From: Salibaculum sp031581025
Lineage (GTDB): Bacteria; Pseudomonadota; Alphaproteobacteria; Rhodobacterales; Rhodobacteraceae
Length of the DNA: 19,198 nt
Direction: 5' to 3' (one strand)
Assembly: GCF_031581025.1 (NCBI RefSeq)
Contig: NZ_JAVLCA010000045.1
In this document: positions 7,020-14,232 of the stretch, piece after piece
How the letters are laid out: each line of letters starts with the position of its first letter
Position numbering within the stretch: position 1 is the first letter of the stretch
Position numbers and translations under genes: made by a program
The notes under the pieces: generated by a model
Databases searched by the model: none
What the model was told of the DNA's origin: nothing
The model's input: the letters and a program-made list of their open reading frames with translations, nothing else

Positions 7020-8369
7020 ATGTCGAGCCATGGTGCCCCCATCCCGATGACATCCCGCAAGGGCGGGCCCTTGGCGGGCACGGCCCATGTCCCCGGCGAC
7101 AAGTCGATCTCGCACCGGGCGCTGATCCTGGGGGCCCTGAGCGTGGGCGAGACCCGGATCACCGGATTGCTGGAGGGCCAGGACGTACTGGACACCGGCC
7201 GGGCCATGCGCGCCTTCGGGGCCGAGGTAACAGATCATGGCGATGGCGACTGGTCGGTGCATGGCGTGGGCGTCGGTGGCTTCGCGGAACCCGGGCAGGT
7301 CATCGATTGCGGCAACTCGGGAACCGGGGTGCGGCTGATCATGGGCGCCATGGCGACCTCGCCCATCGCGGCGACTTTCACCGGCGATGCCTCGCTGAAT
7401 GCACGCCCCATGGGCCGGGTCACGGAGCCGCTGGCGCTGTTCGGGGCGCAGGCCGTGGGGCGCGCGGGCGGGCGTCTGCCGATGACCATCGTCGGGGCGG
7501 TGGACCCGGTGCCGGTGCGCTATGCGGTGCCGGTGCCCTCGGCCCAGGTGAAATCGGCTGTCCTGCTGGCCGGGCTGAATGCCCCGGGCGAAACCGTGGT
7601 GATTGAACGCGAGGCCACGCGGGATCATACCGAGCGGATGCTGGCGGGTTTCGGCGCCGATCTGTCGGTGGAGGATACCGAGGCGGGCCGTGTCATCACC
7701 CTGACCGGTCAGCCCGAGCTGAAACCGCAAACCATTGCCGTGCCGCGCGACCCGAGCTCGGCTGCCTTCCCGGTTTGCGCCGCGCTGCTGGTCGAAGGCT
7801 CGGACGTGCTGGTGCCCAATATCGGATTGAATCCGACGCGGGCGGGGCTGTTTTACACGTTGCAGGAGATGGGCGCCGACCTGGCCTTCGAGAACATGCG
7901 CGAGGAGGGCGGCGAGCCCGTGGCCGACCTGCGCGCGCGCTTCTCGCCGAACATGGAAGGCATCGCAGTGCTGCCCGAGCGGGCCGCCAGCATGATCGAC
8001 GAATATCCGGTGCTGTCGGTGGTGGCAGCCTTTGCCCGGGGCAGAACCGAGATGCGCGGTGTCAAGGAACTGCGCGTGAAGGAATGCGACCGGATCGACG
8101 CCATGGCGCAGGGGCTGCGCGCGGCCGGCATCGCCGTCGAGGAGGGCGAGGATTGGTGGATCGTCCAGGGGCGCGGGCACGGTGATGTGCCCGGTGGCGT
8201 CACGGTGCAAAGCCGGCTGGATCATCGCATCGCCATGTCTTTTCTGGTGATGGGGCTGTCCACGGAAAACCCCATCCGGGTGGATGATGGCGGACCGATC
8301 GCGACCTCTTTCCCGATCTTCGAGGACCTGATGACCGGTTTGGGCGCGGGCATCACCCGGTCGAACTGA
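7020..8369 (+). CDS. aroA: 5-enolpyruvylshikimate-3-phosphate synthase
   Basis: AroA joins shikimate-3-phosphate and phosphoenolpyruvate, the sixth step of the shikimate pathway to aromatic amino acids. The 449-residue protein has all four motifs used to define class II enzymes: GDKS (26-29), SAQVK (174-178), RDHTE (201-205) and NPTR (271-274). The phosphoenolpyruvate loop reads CGNSGTGVRL (97-106), with glycine at 101, the position that is alanine in the CP4 enzyme. ATG at 7020 has CGGAG six bases upstream; an in-frame extension further up has no such support. It is followed by cmk and rpsA in the same direction, an order common in proteobacteria. Confidence 0.97.
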   Translation: MSSHGAPIPMTSRKGGPLAGTAHVPGDKSISHRALILGALSVGETRITGLLEGQDVLDTGRAMRAFGAEVTDHGDGDWSVHGVGVGGFAEPGQVIDCGNSGTGVRLIMGAMATSPIAATFTGDASLNARPMGRVTEPLALFGAQAVGRAGGRLPMTIVGAVDPVPVRYAVPVPSAQVKSAVLLAGLNAPGETVVIEREATRDHTERMLAGFGADLSVEDTEAGRVITLTGQPELKPQTIAVPRDPSSAAFPVCAALLVEGSDVLVPNIGLNPTRAGLFYTLQEMGADLAFENMREEGGEPVADLRARFSPNMEGIAVLPERAASMIDEYPVLSVVAAFARGRTEMRGVKELRVKECDRIDAMAQGLRAAGIAVEEGEDWWIVQGRGHGDVPGGVTVQSRLDHRIAMSFLVMGLSTENPIRVDDGGPIATSFPIFEDLMTGLGAGITRSN

Positions 8370-8371
8370 CG

Positions 8372-8393
8372 CGGGCAAAGTTTGCATTGCCCG
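8372..8393 (+). terminator. Short hairpin after aroA
   Basis: CGGGCAA (8372-8378) pairs with TTGCCCG (8387-8393) over an eight-base loop, directly after the aroA stop. There is no real U-tract, so termination is uncertain. It may only separate aroA from cmk translation. Confidence 0.4.
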
Positions 8394-8439
8394 TTCCTGC
8401 CATGCTTGTACTGGTCTTCTAGACGAGGAGGTTTGTTCC

Positions 8440-9048
8440 ATGTGTTTCACCGTCGCAATCGACGGCCCCGCCGCCGCTGGAAAGGGCACCGTGTCCCGCG
8501 CGGTCGCTGCGCATTTCGGGTTGGCGCACCTGGACACGGGGCTGCTTTACCGGGCTGTCGGAAAGCGCGTGCTTGCGGGCGAGAAGGCCGTCGCCGCGGC
8601 AGAGGCCCTGCGGCCAGAGGACCTGGAGGTCGATGGCCTGCGCAGGCCCGAGGTGGCGCAGGAGGCCAGCAAGGTGGCCGCTATCCCCCAGGTGCGCGCG
8701 GCGCTAGTGGATTTCCAGCGGGCCTTTGCGCGCCGGGCCGGGGGCGCGGTGCTGGACGGGCGCGACATCGGCACGGTGATCTGCCCCGAAGCCGATGCGA
8801 AGCTGTTTGTCACCGCCAGCGCCGAATGCCGGGCTGAACGGCGCCTGAAGGAGCTTGTCGAGAGCGGCCACGAGGCGAGCTATGACAGCGTGCTCGCCGA
8901 TGTCCGCGCGCGCGACGCGCGTGACTCCGACCGCGCCGAGGCCCCCCTGCGGCCGTCACCGGGGGCGACCCGCATCGATACCTCGGATCTGACCATCGCC
9001 GAGGCCGTGGACAGGGCCATCGCCGCCGTGGCGGCGGCGCGGGCCTGA
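8440..9048 (+). CDS. cmk: Cytidylate kinase
   Basis: Cmk phosphorylates CMP and dCMP to their diphosphates. The 202-residue protein starts with the P-loop GPAAAGKGT at 9-17. It continues with LDTGLLYRAVG near 30-40 and LDGRDIGTVICPEADAKLF near 105-123, the standard cytidylate kinase signatures. It is a little shorter than the E. coli enzyme (about 227 residues), as is common in alphaproteobacteria. A strong GAGGAGG (8425-8431) lies eight bases before the ATG, so the start is secure. The 70-base gap to aroA has a weak hairpin. A GC-rich hairpin follows the stop, and rpsA downstream has its own promoter. Confidence 0.96.
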   Translation: MCFTVAIDGPAAAGKGTVSRAVAAHFGLAHLDTGLLYRAVGKRVLAGEKAVAAAEALRPEDLEVDGLRRPEVAQEASKVAAIPQVRAALVDFQRAFARRAGGAVLDGRDIGTVICPEADAKLFVTASAECRAERRLKELVESGHEASYDSVLADVRARDARDSDRAEAPLRPSPGATRIDTSDLTIAEAVDRAIAAVAAARA

Positions 9049-9055
9049 GGCCCGG

Positions 9056-9083
9056 GCGGGCACTGCGTCGCCGCAGCGCCCGC
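9056..9083 (+). terminator. Hairpin after cmk
   Basis: GCGGGC (9056-9061) with GCCCGC (9078-9083) and CTGCG (9063-9067) with CGCAG (9072-9076) form 11 pairs with one A/C mismatch and a TCGC loop. It lies seven bases after the cmk stop and just before the rpsA promoter. No U-tract follows. Confidence 0.5.
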
Positions 9084-9087
9084 GCCT

Positions 9088-9116
9088 CTTGCCTGTGGGC
9101 CGATTATCGCCTATAT
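9088..9116 (+). promoter_or_regulatory. Housekeeping-sigma promoter of rpsA
   Basis: CTTGCC (9088-9093), a 17-base spacer, and CTATAT (9111-9116) match the alphaproteobacterial sigma-70 pattern CTTGAC-N17-CTATAT at 11 of 12 positions. Transcription would start near 9122-9125, giving a leader of about 155 bases before rpsA. Confidence 0.75.
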
Positions 9117-9148
9117 GCGCGCCTGTCGAAGCGTCGGGACAGTCGCAA

Positions 9149-9192
9149 GATGCACAGGGCCGGGGTCCCCGGCCATTATTTCTTTGTGCATC
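9149..9192 (+). promoter_or_regulatory. Structured rpsA leader with terminator-like hairpin
   Basis: GATGCACA (9149-9156) is the exact complement of TGTGCATC (9185-9192). Inside it, GGCCGGGG (9158-9165) is the complement of CCCCGGCC (9167-9174), followed by the T-rich stretch TTATTTCTTT (9176-9185). The inner hairpin plus T-run looks like an intrinsic terminator. The outer stem would lock both into one structure and would use the last T of the T-rich stretch. A further small hairpin (CGCGG 9225-9229 with CCGCG 9236-9240) lies nearer the gene. This may be an attenuator or S1-autoregulation site, or a small RNA made from the rpsA promoter. I cannot assign it to a named family. Confidence 0.55.
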
Positions 9193-9277
9193 CCCTTCGG
9201 GTTCGACCAATCCACCCCAAGACCCGCGGAGACAACCGCGCGGCCGGAATAAGACGCTAAAAGGAACCACACGCCAC

Positions 9278-10960
9278 ATGGCTCAGAACGCATCCATGGA
9301 GGAATTCGAAGCCCTCCTGAACGAAAGCTTCGAAATGGACACGCCCCAGGAGGGCTCGGTCGTTAAGGGCAAGGTCATCGCCATCGAGGCCGGCCAGGCC
9401 ATCATCGACGTCGGCTACAAGATGGAAGGCCGCGTCGACACCAAGGAATTCGCAAATCCCGGCGAAACCCCCGAGATCGCTGTTGGCGACGAGGTCGAGG
9501 TCTACCTGCGCGCCTCCGAAAACGCCCGTGGCGAGGCCGTGATTTCGCGCGAGATGGCCCGGCGCGAAGCCGCCTGGGACCGGCTCGAAAAAGCCTACGC
9601 CGATGAAGAACGCGTCGAGGGGGCCATCTTCGGCCGCGTCAAGGGCGGCTTCACCGTCGATCTCGGCGGCGCCGTGGCCTTCCTGCCCGGTAGCCAGGTC
9701 GATGTGCGCCCCGTGCGCGATGCCGGTCCACTTATGGGCCTCAAGCAGCCCTTCCAGATCCTCAAGATGGACCGCCGCCGCGGCAACATCGTGGTCTCGC
9801 GCCGCGCCATCCTGGAAGAGAGCCGCGCCGAACAGCGCGCCGAGGTCATCGCAAACCTCTCCGAGGGCCAGGCCGTGGACGGTGTCGTCAAGAACATCAC
9901 CGAATACGGGGCCTTCGTGGACCTGGGCGGTGTCGACGGGCTGCTGCACGTCACCGACATGGCCTGGCGCCGTGTGAACCACCCCTCCGAGATCCTCTCG
10001 ATCGGCGAGACGGTCAAGGTGCAGGTCATCAAGATCAACAAGGAAACTCATCGCATCAGCCTGGGCATGAAGCAGTTGCAGGACGATCCCTGGGATGCCG
10101 TTTCGGCCAAGTATCCGCTGGAGTCGGTGCACACGGGCCGCGTGACCAACATCACCGACTACGGCGCCTTCGTCGAGCTTGAGCCGGGCGTCGAGGGCCT
10201 GGTTCACGTCTCCGAGATGTCCTGGACCAAGAAGAACGTCCATCCGGGCAAGATCGTCTCGACCAGCCAGGAAGTCGAAGTCATGGTCCTGGAGATCGAC
10301 GAGGCCAAGCGCCGCGTGTCCCTGGGCCTCAAGCAGACCATGCGCAACCCCTGGGAAGTCTTCGCCGAGACCCACCCTGAGGGCACCGAGGTCGAGGGCG
10401 AGGTCAAGAACATCACCGAATTCGGTCTGTTCATCGGTCTCGAGGGCGACATCGACGGCATGGTGCACCTGTCCGACCTCAGCTGGGACGAGCGCGGCGA
10501 GGATGCCATCCAGAACTACCGCAAGGGTGACGTGGTCAAGGCAAAGGTCACCGAGGTGGACGTCGACAAGGAGCGTATTTCGCTGTCGATCAAGGCCATG
10601 GACGGCGACCCCTACGCCGAAACCATCGGTGGCATCAAGCGCGGCTCGATCATCACTGTCGAGGTCACGTCGATCGAGGATGGCGGCATCGAGGTGGAAT
10701 ACGACGGGCTCAAGTCCTTCATCCGCCGCTCTGACCTGAGCCGCGACCGCGCCGAGCAGCGCCCCGAGCGTTTCCAGGTCGGTGACAAGGTCGACGTGCG
10801 CGTGACAAACATCGACAACAAGTCCCGCCGCGTCGGGCTGTCGATCAAGGCGCGCGAGATCGCCGAGGAAAAAGAGGCCGTGGAACAGTTCGGCTCCTCC
10901 GACTCGGGTGCCTCGCTGGGTGACATCCTGGGTGCCGCGCTCAAGGGCGACGACGACTGA
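9278..10960 (+). CDS. rpsA: 30S ribosomal protein S1
   Basis: S1 binds mRNA on the small ribosomal subunit and helps start translation of structured messages. The 560-residue protein has six S1 RNA-binding repeats beginning near residues 25, 112, 196, 281, 367 and 454. Repeats 3 to 5 share the NIT(E/D)(Y/F)G(A/L)F core. The ATG at 9278 has AAGGA about 12 bases upstream, a long spacing but common for S1, which often autoregulates through an unusual leader. A longer in-frame extension runs back through the leader and promoter and is not coding. Length, repeat number and position after cmk are normal. A strong intrinsic terminator follows. Confidence 0.98.
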   Translation: MAQNASMEEFEALLNESFEMDTPQEGSVVKGKVIAIEAGQAIIDVGYKMEGRVDTKEFANPGETPEIAVGDEVEVYLRASENARGEAVISREMARREAAWDRLEKAYADEERVEGAIFGRVKGGFTVDLGGAVAFLPGSQVDVRPVRDAGPLMGLKQPFQILKMDRRRGNIVVSRRAILEESRAEQRAEVIANLSEGQAVDGVVKNITEYGAFVDLGGVDGLLHVTDMAWRRVNHPSEILSIGETVKVQVIKINKETHRISLGMKQLQDDPWDAVSAKYPLESVHTGRVTNITDYGAFVELEPGVEGLVHVSEMSWTKKNVHPGKIVSTSQEVEVMVLEIDEAKRRVSLGLKQTMRNPWEVFAETHPEGTEVEGEVKNITEFGLFIGLEGDIDGMVHLSDLSWDERGEDAIQNYRKGDVVKAKVTEVDVDKERISLSIKAMDGDPYAETIGGIKRGSIITVEVTSIEDGGIEVEYDGLKSFIRRSDLSRDRAEQRPERFQVGDKVDVRVTNIDNKSRRVGLSIKAREIAEEKEAVEQFGSSDSGASLGDILGAALKGDDD

Positions 10961-10987
10961 CGCCGGGTTGACTGACCTGAACCGAGA

Positions 10988-11020
10988 GCCCCCGCTGCGA
11001 CAGCAGCGGGGGCTTTTCTT
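10988..11020 (+). terminator. Intrinsic terminator of rpsA
   Basis: GCCCCCGCTGC (10988-10998) pairs perfectly with GCAGCGGGGGC (11003-11013) around a GACA tetraloop and is followed directly by TTTTCTT. This is the clearest intrinsic terminator in the window. Confidence 0.93.
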
Positions 11021-11142
11021 TGCGAATCAACGGCGGGACTCGGGGCGGGGGGTCGGCTCTCTGACGCTGTTCCGGTGCCGTGGACGGCCGAATGCCCGCC
11101 GCCCCAGGGGCGAATTGCGCCAAGAAACGCGCTTGGCGGTAT

Positions 11143-11170
11143 TTCACCATGGCGGCAAGGCTCTTATAGT
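11143..11170 (+). promoter_or_regulatory. Candidate ihfB promoter flanked by inverted repeats
   Basis: TTCACC (11143-11148), a 16-base spacer and TATAGT (11165-11170) make a plausible sigma-70 promoter about 65 bases before ihfB. CGCCAAG/CTTGGCG (11118-11124 and 11132-11138) lies just upstream. A ten-base inverted repeat GGCAAGGCTC/GAGCCTTGCC (11154-11163 and 11196-11205) brackets the -10 box and start region. Confidence 0.45.
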
Positions 11171-11235
11171 ATTACAAAGTTAGCGCAGCCTCTGGGAGCC
11201 TTGCCGGCGCACCAGCCGAAATGGGGGATGAACAC

Positions 11236-11517
11236 ATGATACGTTCGGAACTGATCGATAAGATTTCCGACGAGAACCCGCACCTCTACCAGCGGGATGT
11301 CGAGCGTATCGTCAACACCGTCTTCGAGCGCATCATCGACGCCATGGCCGAGGGCAACCGCGTCGAGTTGCGCGGCTTCGGGGCCTTTTCGGTCAAGAAG
11401 CGCGACGCCCGCATCGGCCGCAACCCGCGCACAGGCGAGGCGGTGCAGGTGGACGAGAAGCATGTGCCATTCTTCAAGACCGGCAAGCTCTTGCGCGACC
11501 GGCTGAACGGGGAATAG
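11236..11517 (+). CDS. ihfB: Integration host factor subunit beta
   Basis: IHF-beta pairs with IHF-alpha to bend DNA at specific sites in replication, recombination and transcription. The 93-residue protein is full length. It begins MIRSELIDKI and carries the HU/IHF signature GRNPRTGE at 61-68 with the intercalating proline. The YQRDVERIVNTVF helix (18-30) is typical of the beta subunit. A slightly longer start at 11221 is in frame, but the ATG at 11236 matches the family N-terminus and has GGGGGA seven bases upstream (11223-11228). lapA-like follows after 11 bases and trpF directly after that, so these form one transcription unit. The repeats around the promoter may allow IHF to regulate itself. 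Confidence 0.97.
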   Translation: MIRSELIDKISDENPHLYQRDVERIVNTVFERIIDAMAEGNRVELRGFGAFSVKKRDARIGRNPRTGEAVQVDEKHVPFFKTGKLLRDRLNGE

Positions 11518-11528
11518 GACAAAGCCGC

Positions 11529-11879
11529 ATGAGCTATATCAGATATACATTCTGGGGCGTCGTGGCCTTGGTGCTGGTCGTGGTTGGGCTGGCCAACCGC
11601 ACCACAACACAACTGAACGCGATGCCGGACGAGTTGGCTGAGTTCCTCGGGCTGGCCCCCACGATCGAGCTGCCGCTCTTCGTGGTGCTGTTCCTCGGCG
11701 TGGCCCTTGGCCTGGTCATCGGGTTTCTCTGGGAGTGGCTGCGCGAACACCGCCTGCGCTCGGATGCGCGCTCGAAATTGCGCGAGCTTGATCGTCTGCG
11801 CCGCGAGGTGGACCGCCTGAAGGAAGAGAAGCACGAAGGCCAGGACGAGATCCTCGCCGTGCTCGACAAGGCGAGCTGA
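11529..11879 (+). CDS. LapA-like membrane protein (DUF1049)
   Basis: This 116-residue inner-membrane protein has two hydrophobic helices (about residues 8-24 and 47-70), the second followed by LWEWLREHRLR. A charged coiled coil rich in Arg/Glu/Leu heptads (75-108) ends the protein. This matches LapA (lipopolysaccharide assembly protein A, DUF1049). In E. coli, LapA acts with LapB in LPS assembly and LpxC turnover, but I see no LapB partner here. In alphaproteobacteria such a gene commonly sits between ihfB and trpF. It starts 11 bases after ihfB and its stop is one base before the trpF ATG, so translation is probably coupled. Confidence 0.88.
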   Translation: MSYIRYTFWGVVALVLVVVGLANRTTTQLNAMPDELAEFLGLAPTIELPLFVVLFLGVALGLVIGFLWEWLREHRLRSDARSKLRELDRLRREVDRLKEEKHEGQDEILAVLDKAS

Positions 11880-11880
11880 C

Positions 11881-12525
11881 ATGCCCGACATCGCGGTGAA
11901 GATCTGCGGTCTGCGGAGCGCGGAGGACGTTGCTGCGGCCGTGTCGGCCGGTGCGCGTTACCTAGGCTTCAACTTCTTCGCGCGCTCGCCCCGGTCGGTG
12001 ACGCCCAACGCGGCCCGTGCACTGGCGCTGGAGGTGCCCCCGGGCGTGGCCAAGGTGGCGCTGGTCGTCGATGCGACGGATGCGACCCTCGACACCCTGA
12101 CGCGGACCGTTCCGCTGGACATGCTGCAACTGCACGGCGCCGAATCGCCCGAGCGCCTGGCCGAGGTGCGTGTCCGCTACGGGCTGCCGGTGATGAAATG
12201 TCTTGGCATCGCCGGGCCCGACGACCTGGACGCGATCGATCGCTACGCCACCGTCGCCGACCAGTTGCTTCTGGATGCCAAGCCGCCCGAAGGGGCGGTG
12301 CTGCCGGGCGGCAACGGCCTGGCCTTCGACTGGCGCCTGCTGGCCGGGCGCCAGTTCTGGACGCGGCCCTGGATGCTGGCCGGCGGCCTGACGCCCGAGA
12401 ATGTGGCCGAGGCGGTGCGCCGCACCGGCGCGGTGCAGGTCGACGTGGCCTCGGGCGTCGAAAGCCCCCCCGGGATCAAGGATGCAGGCAAGATGGCTGC
12501 CTTCTGCGCCGCCGCTCGCGGTTAG
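11881..12525 (+). CDS. trpF: Phosphoribosylanthranilate isomerase
   Basis: TrpF performs the Amadori rearrangement of phosphoribosylanthranilate, the third step of tryptophan biosynthesis. The 214-residue TIM-barrel protein has the catalytic cysteine in VKICGL (Cys9) and the catalytic aspartate in LLLDAK (Asp132). MLQLHG (81-86) and AGGLTPENV near the C-terminus are the usual phosphate-binding segments. The ATG follows the lapA stop by one base. In many proteobacteria trpF is directly followed by trpB. Here 414 bases intervene, with a broken small reading frame and a palindrome array. Confidence 0.97.
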   Translation: MPDIAVKICGLRSAEDVAAAVSAGARYLGFNFFARSPRSVTPNAARALALEVPPGVAKVALVVDATDATLDTLTRTVPLDMLQLHGAESPERLAEVRVRYGLPVMKCLGIAGPDDLDAIDRYATVADQLLLDAKPPEGAVLPGGNGLAFDWRLLAGRQFWTRPWMLAGGLTPENVAEAVRRTGAVQVDVASGVESPPGIKDAGKMAAFCAAARG

Positions 12526-12560
12526 CCGTGCGTTTACCATGCGGCGGGCAGGCTGTGGTG

Positions 12561-12791
12561 ATGGCCCGGCTGCCCGATCATCTGATGCCTTACATCTGGC
12601 TTGAAACCGTCTTTTCCGCGGCCTAGGTCCGCAAGGGCGGTATTCTCAAGCGGCAGGTGCGCGACGTCGAAAGAATATGCGGACAGGATCTGTTCCTGTC
12701 TCAGGCCCGCGAACGGGGTTTTCAGGTCTTGCGCAATGGGCGGCACTTCATCGTCATCTGCAATTCCGAGCCGGTACAGCGAGTGCTATAG
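12561..12791 (+). pseudogene. Small reading frame interrupted by one in-frame TAG
   Basis: From ATG 12561 the frame reads MARLPDHLMPYIWLETVFSAA and stops at TAG 12624-12626. It then runs open in the same frame for 54 codons (RERGFQVL, RHFIVICN, EPVQRVL among them) to TAG 12789-12791. Without the internal stop it would encode about 76 residues. The second half has a normal-looking mix of charged and hydrophobic residues, and a GCAGG sits eight bases before the ATG. I do not recognise a characterised family. I have an unverified impression that short hypothetical proteins of this kind sit between trpF and trpB in related bacteria. A recent nonsense mutation, a sequence error or chance are all possible. 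Confidence 0.5.
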
Positions 12792-12882
12792 GCGGTCCGT
12801 CGACGGACCGCCGGGCGCTGCGTCGACGCAGCGCATCACGCGCGGTTCCCGCGCGTGCGACAAGGCGCGTAGACGCGCCTTG
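12791..12882. repeat. Array of four contiguous palindromes upstream of trpB
   Basis: Four inverted repeats follow one another with only two or three bases between. P1 at 12791-12812 (22 bases) and P2 at 12815-12834 (20 bases) are perfect, loop-less palindromes, both centred on CGTCGACG. P3 at 12837-12857 has nine-base arms (CACGCGCGG/CCGCGCGTG) and a three-base loop. P4 at 12861-12882 has ten-base arms (CAAGGCGCGT/ACGCGCCTTG) and a two-base centre. The array begins at the last base of the small reading frame's stop and ends 57 bases before trpB. It could form serial RNA hairpins (terminator, mRNA stabiliser) or bind a protein as DNA. Confidence 0.85.
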
Positions 12883-12939
12883 CGCTTGTTTCCCCCCGAC
12901 CGCTTCATTAGGAAGATCAAGCCAACCTTGGAGGTTCCC

Positions 12940-14190
12940 ATGGCCAACGACCTTTTCAATTCTTTCATGACCGGCCCGGACGAGCAGGGCCGTTTCGGGG
13001 ACTTCGGCGGGCGCTTCGTCTCCGAGACGCTGATGCCGCTCATCCTCGAGCTTCAGGCCGAATACGAAAAGGCCAAGGACGACGAGAGCTTCTGGGACGA
13101 GATGAAAGATCTCTGGACGCATTACGTGGGCCGCCCCAGCCCTCTCTATTTCGCGGAACGCCTGACCGACCACCTGGGCGGGGCCAAGATCTATCTCAAG
13201 CGGGACGAATTGAATCATACCGGCGCGCACAAGGTGAACAACGTGCTGGGCCAGATCCTGCTGGCGCGCCGCATGGGCAAGAGCCGCATCATTGCTGAAA
13301 CCGGTGCCGGCCAGCACGGTGTTGCCACCGCCACGGTCTGCGCCAAGTTCGGCCTGAAGTGCATTGTCTACATGGGTGCCCATGACGTGCGCCGCCAGGC
13401 CCCCAACGTCTTTCGCATGCGGCTTCTGGGGGCCGAGGTCATCCCGGTGACATCCGGGCGCGGCACGCTCAAGGATGCCATGAACGACGCGCTGCGCGAC
13501 TGGGTCACCAACGTCCGAGACACCTTCTACTGCATCGGCACCGTTGCCGGGCCGCATCCCTATCCGGCCATGGTCCGCGACTTTCAGTCGATCATCGGCA
13601 AGGAAGCCAAGGAACAAATGCACGCGGCCGAAGGACGCCTGCCCGATACGATCATCGCCGCCATCGGCGGCGGGTCCAATGCCATGGGGCTGTTCTATCC
13701 CTTCCTTGATGACAAGGAGGTGCGTATCATCGGGGTCGAGGCCGGGGGCAAGGGCGTCGATGACAAAATGGAGCATTGCGCCTCGCTAACCGGCGGACGG
13801 CCGGGCGTGCTTCACGGCAATCGCACTTACCTGTTGCAGGACGACGATGGCCAGATCCTCGAAGGGTTCTCGATCTCGGCCGGTCTGGACTATCCCGGCA
13901 TCGGGCCCGAGCATTCCTGGCTGCACGATATCGGCCGGGCCGAATATGTCTCGATCACCGATACCGAAGCGTTGGAGGCGTTTCAGCTGTGCTGCGCGAT
14001 GGAGGGGATCATACCGGCGCTGGAACCCAGCCATGCCCTGGCCCACCTGATGAAGATCGCGCCGGACCTGCCGCGCGACCATATCGTCATCATGAACATG
14101 TGCGGCCGCGGCGACAAGGACGTGCAGACCGTGGCCCGGCACCTCGGGTTCGACATGACGGATACCGAGGAAGGCCGCGACACCGCGTGA
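12940..14190 (+). CDS. trpB: Tryptophan synthase beta chain
   Basis: TrpB condenses indole with serine using pyridoxal phosphate and works in a complex with TrpA, which is not in this window. The 416-residue protein has the PLP lysine in NHTGAHKVNN (Lys98), the ETGAGQHGVATA loop near 120-131, and the phosphate-binding GGGSN at 243-247. The ATG has GGAGG five bases upstream. Longer in-frame starts would run back through the palindrome array and are rejected. The distance from trpF and the hairpins between them suggest that trpB is regulated separately, or that readthrough from trpF is modulated. Confidence 0.98.
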   Translation: MANDLFNSFMTGPDEQGRFGDFGGRFVSETLMPLILELQAEYEKAKDDESFWDEMKDLWTHYVGRPSPLYFAERLTDHLGGAKIYLKRDELNHTGAHKVNNVLGQILLARRMGKSRIIAETGAGQHGVATATVCAKFGLKCIVYMGAHDVRRQAPNVFRMRLLGAEVIPVTSGRGTLKDAMNDALRDWVTNVRDTFYCIGTVAGPHPYPAMVRDFQSIIGKEAKEQMHAAEGRLPDTIIAAIGGGSNAMGLFYPFLDDKEVRIIGVEAGGKGVDDKMEHCASLTGGRPGVLHGNRTYLLQDDDGQILEGFSISAGLDYPGIGPEHSWLHDIGRAEYVSITDTEALEAFQLCCAMEGIIPALEPSHALAHLMKIAPDLPRDHIVIMNMCGRGDKDVQTVARHLGFDMTDTEEGRDTA

Positions 14191-14202
14191 AACCGGGGCC
14201 GG

Positions 14203-14232
14203 GCCGCCCGTAAACCCTGGTTTAGGGGCGGC
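14203..14232 (+). terminator. Hairpin after trpB
   Basis: Fourteen-base arms (14203-14216 and 14219-14232) pair with one mismatch around a two-base centre, 12 bases after the trpB stop. No T-run follows. The arms contain TAAACC and GGTTTA, which recur downstream at 14240-14245 and 14258-14263, so the element may also be a protein-binding site. Confidence 0.55.

Noticed and set aside
6939..8537. A 532-codon open frame on the minus strand opposite aroA
   Set aside because: Same high-GC mirror effect; aroA and cmk on the plus strand account for the sequence.
9089..9277. In-frame N-terminal extension of rpsA
   Set aside because: It would begin at the promoter's -35 box and translate the structured leader; family proteins start at the ATG at 9278.
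9257..10468. A 403-codon open frame opposite rpsA
   Set aside because: Its composition repeats with the S1 domains, showing that it is a shadow of the six repeats.
12791..12882. CRISPR array
   Set aside because: The units are palindromes of different sequence with only 2-3 bases between them, so there are no spacers.
12601..12939. In-frame N-terminal extension of trpB
   Set aside because: It passes through the palindrome array in a different frame from the small interrupted gene, and TrpB proteins start at the ATG with GGAGG.
12526..12939. Classical trp leader-peptide attenuator
   Set aside because: The small reading frame has only one Trp codon, and the hairpins are not arranged as mutually exclusive pairs with a U-tract.
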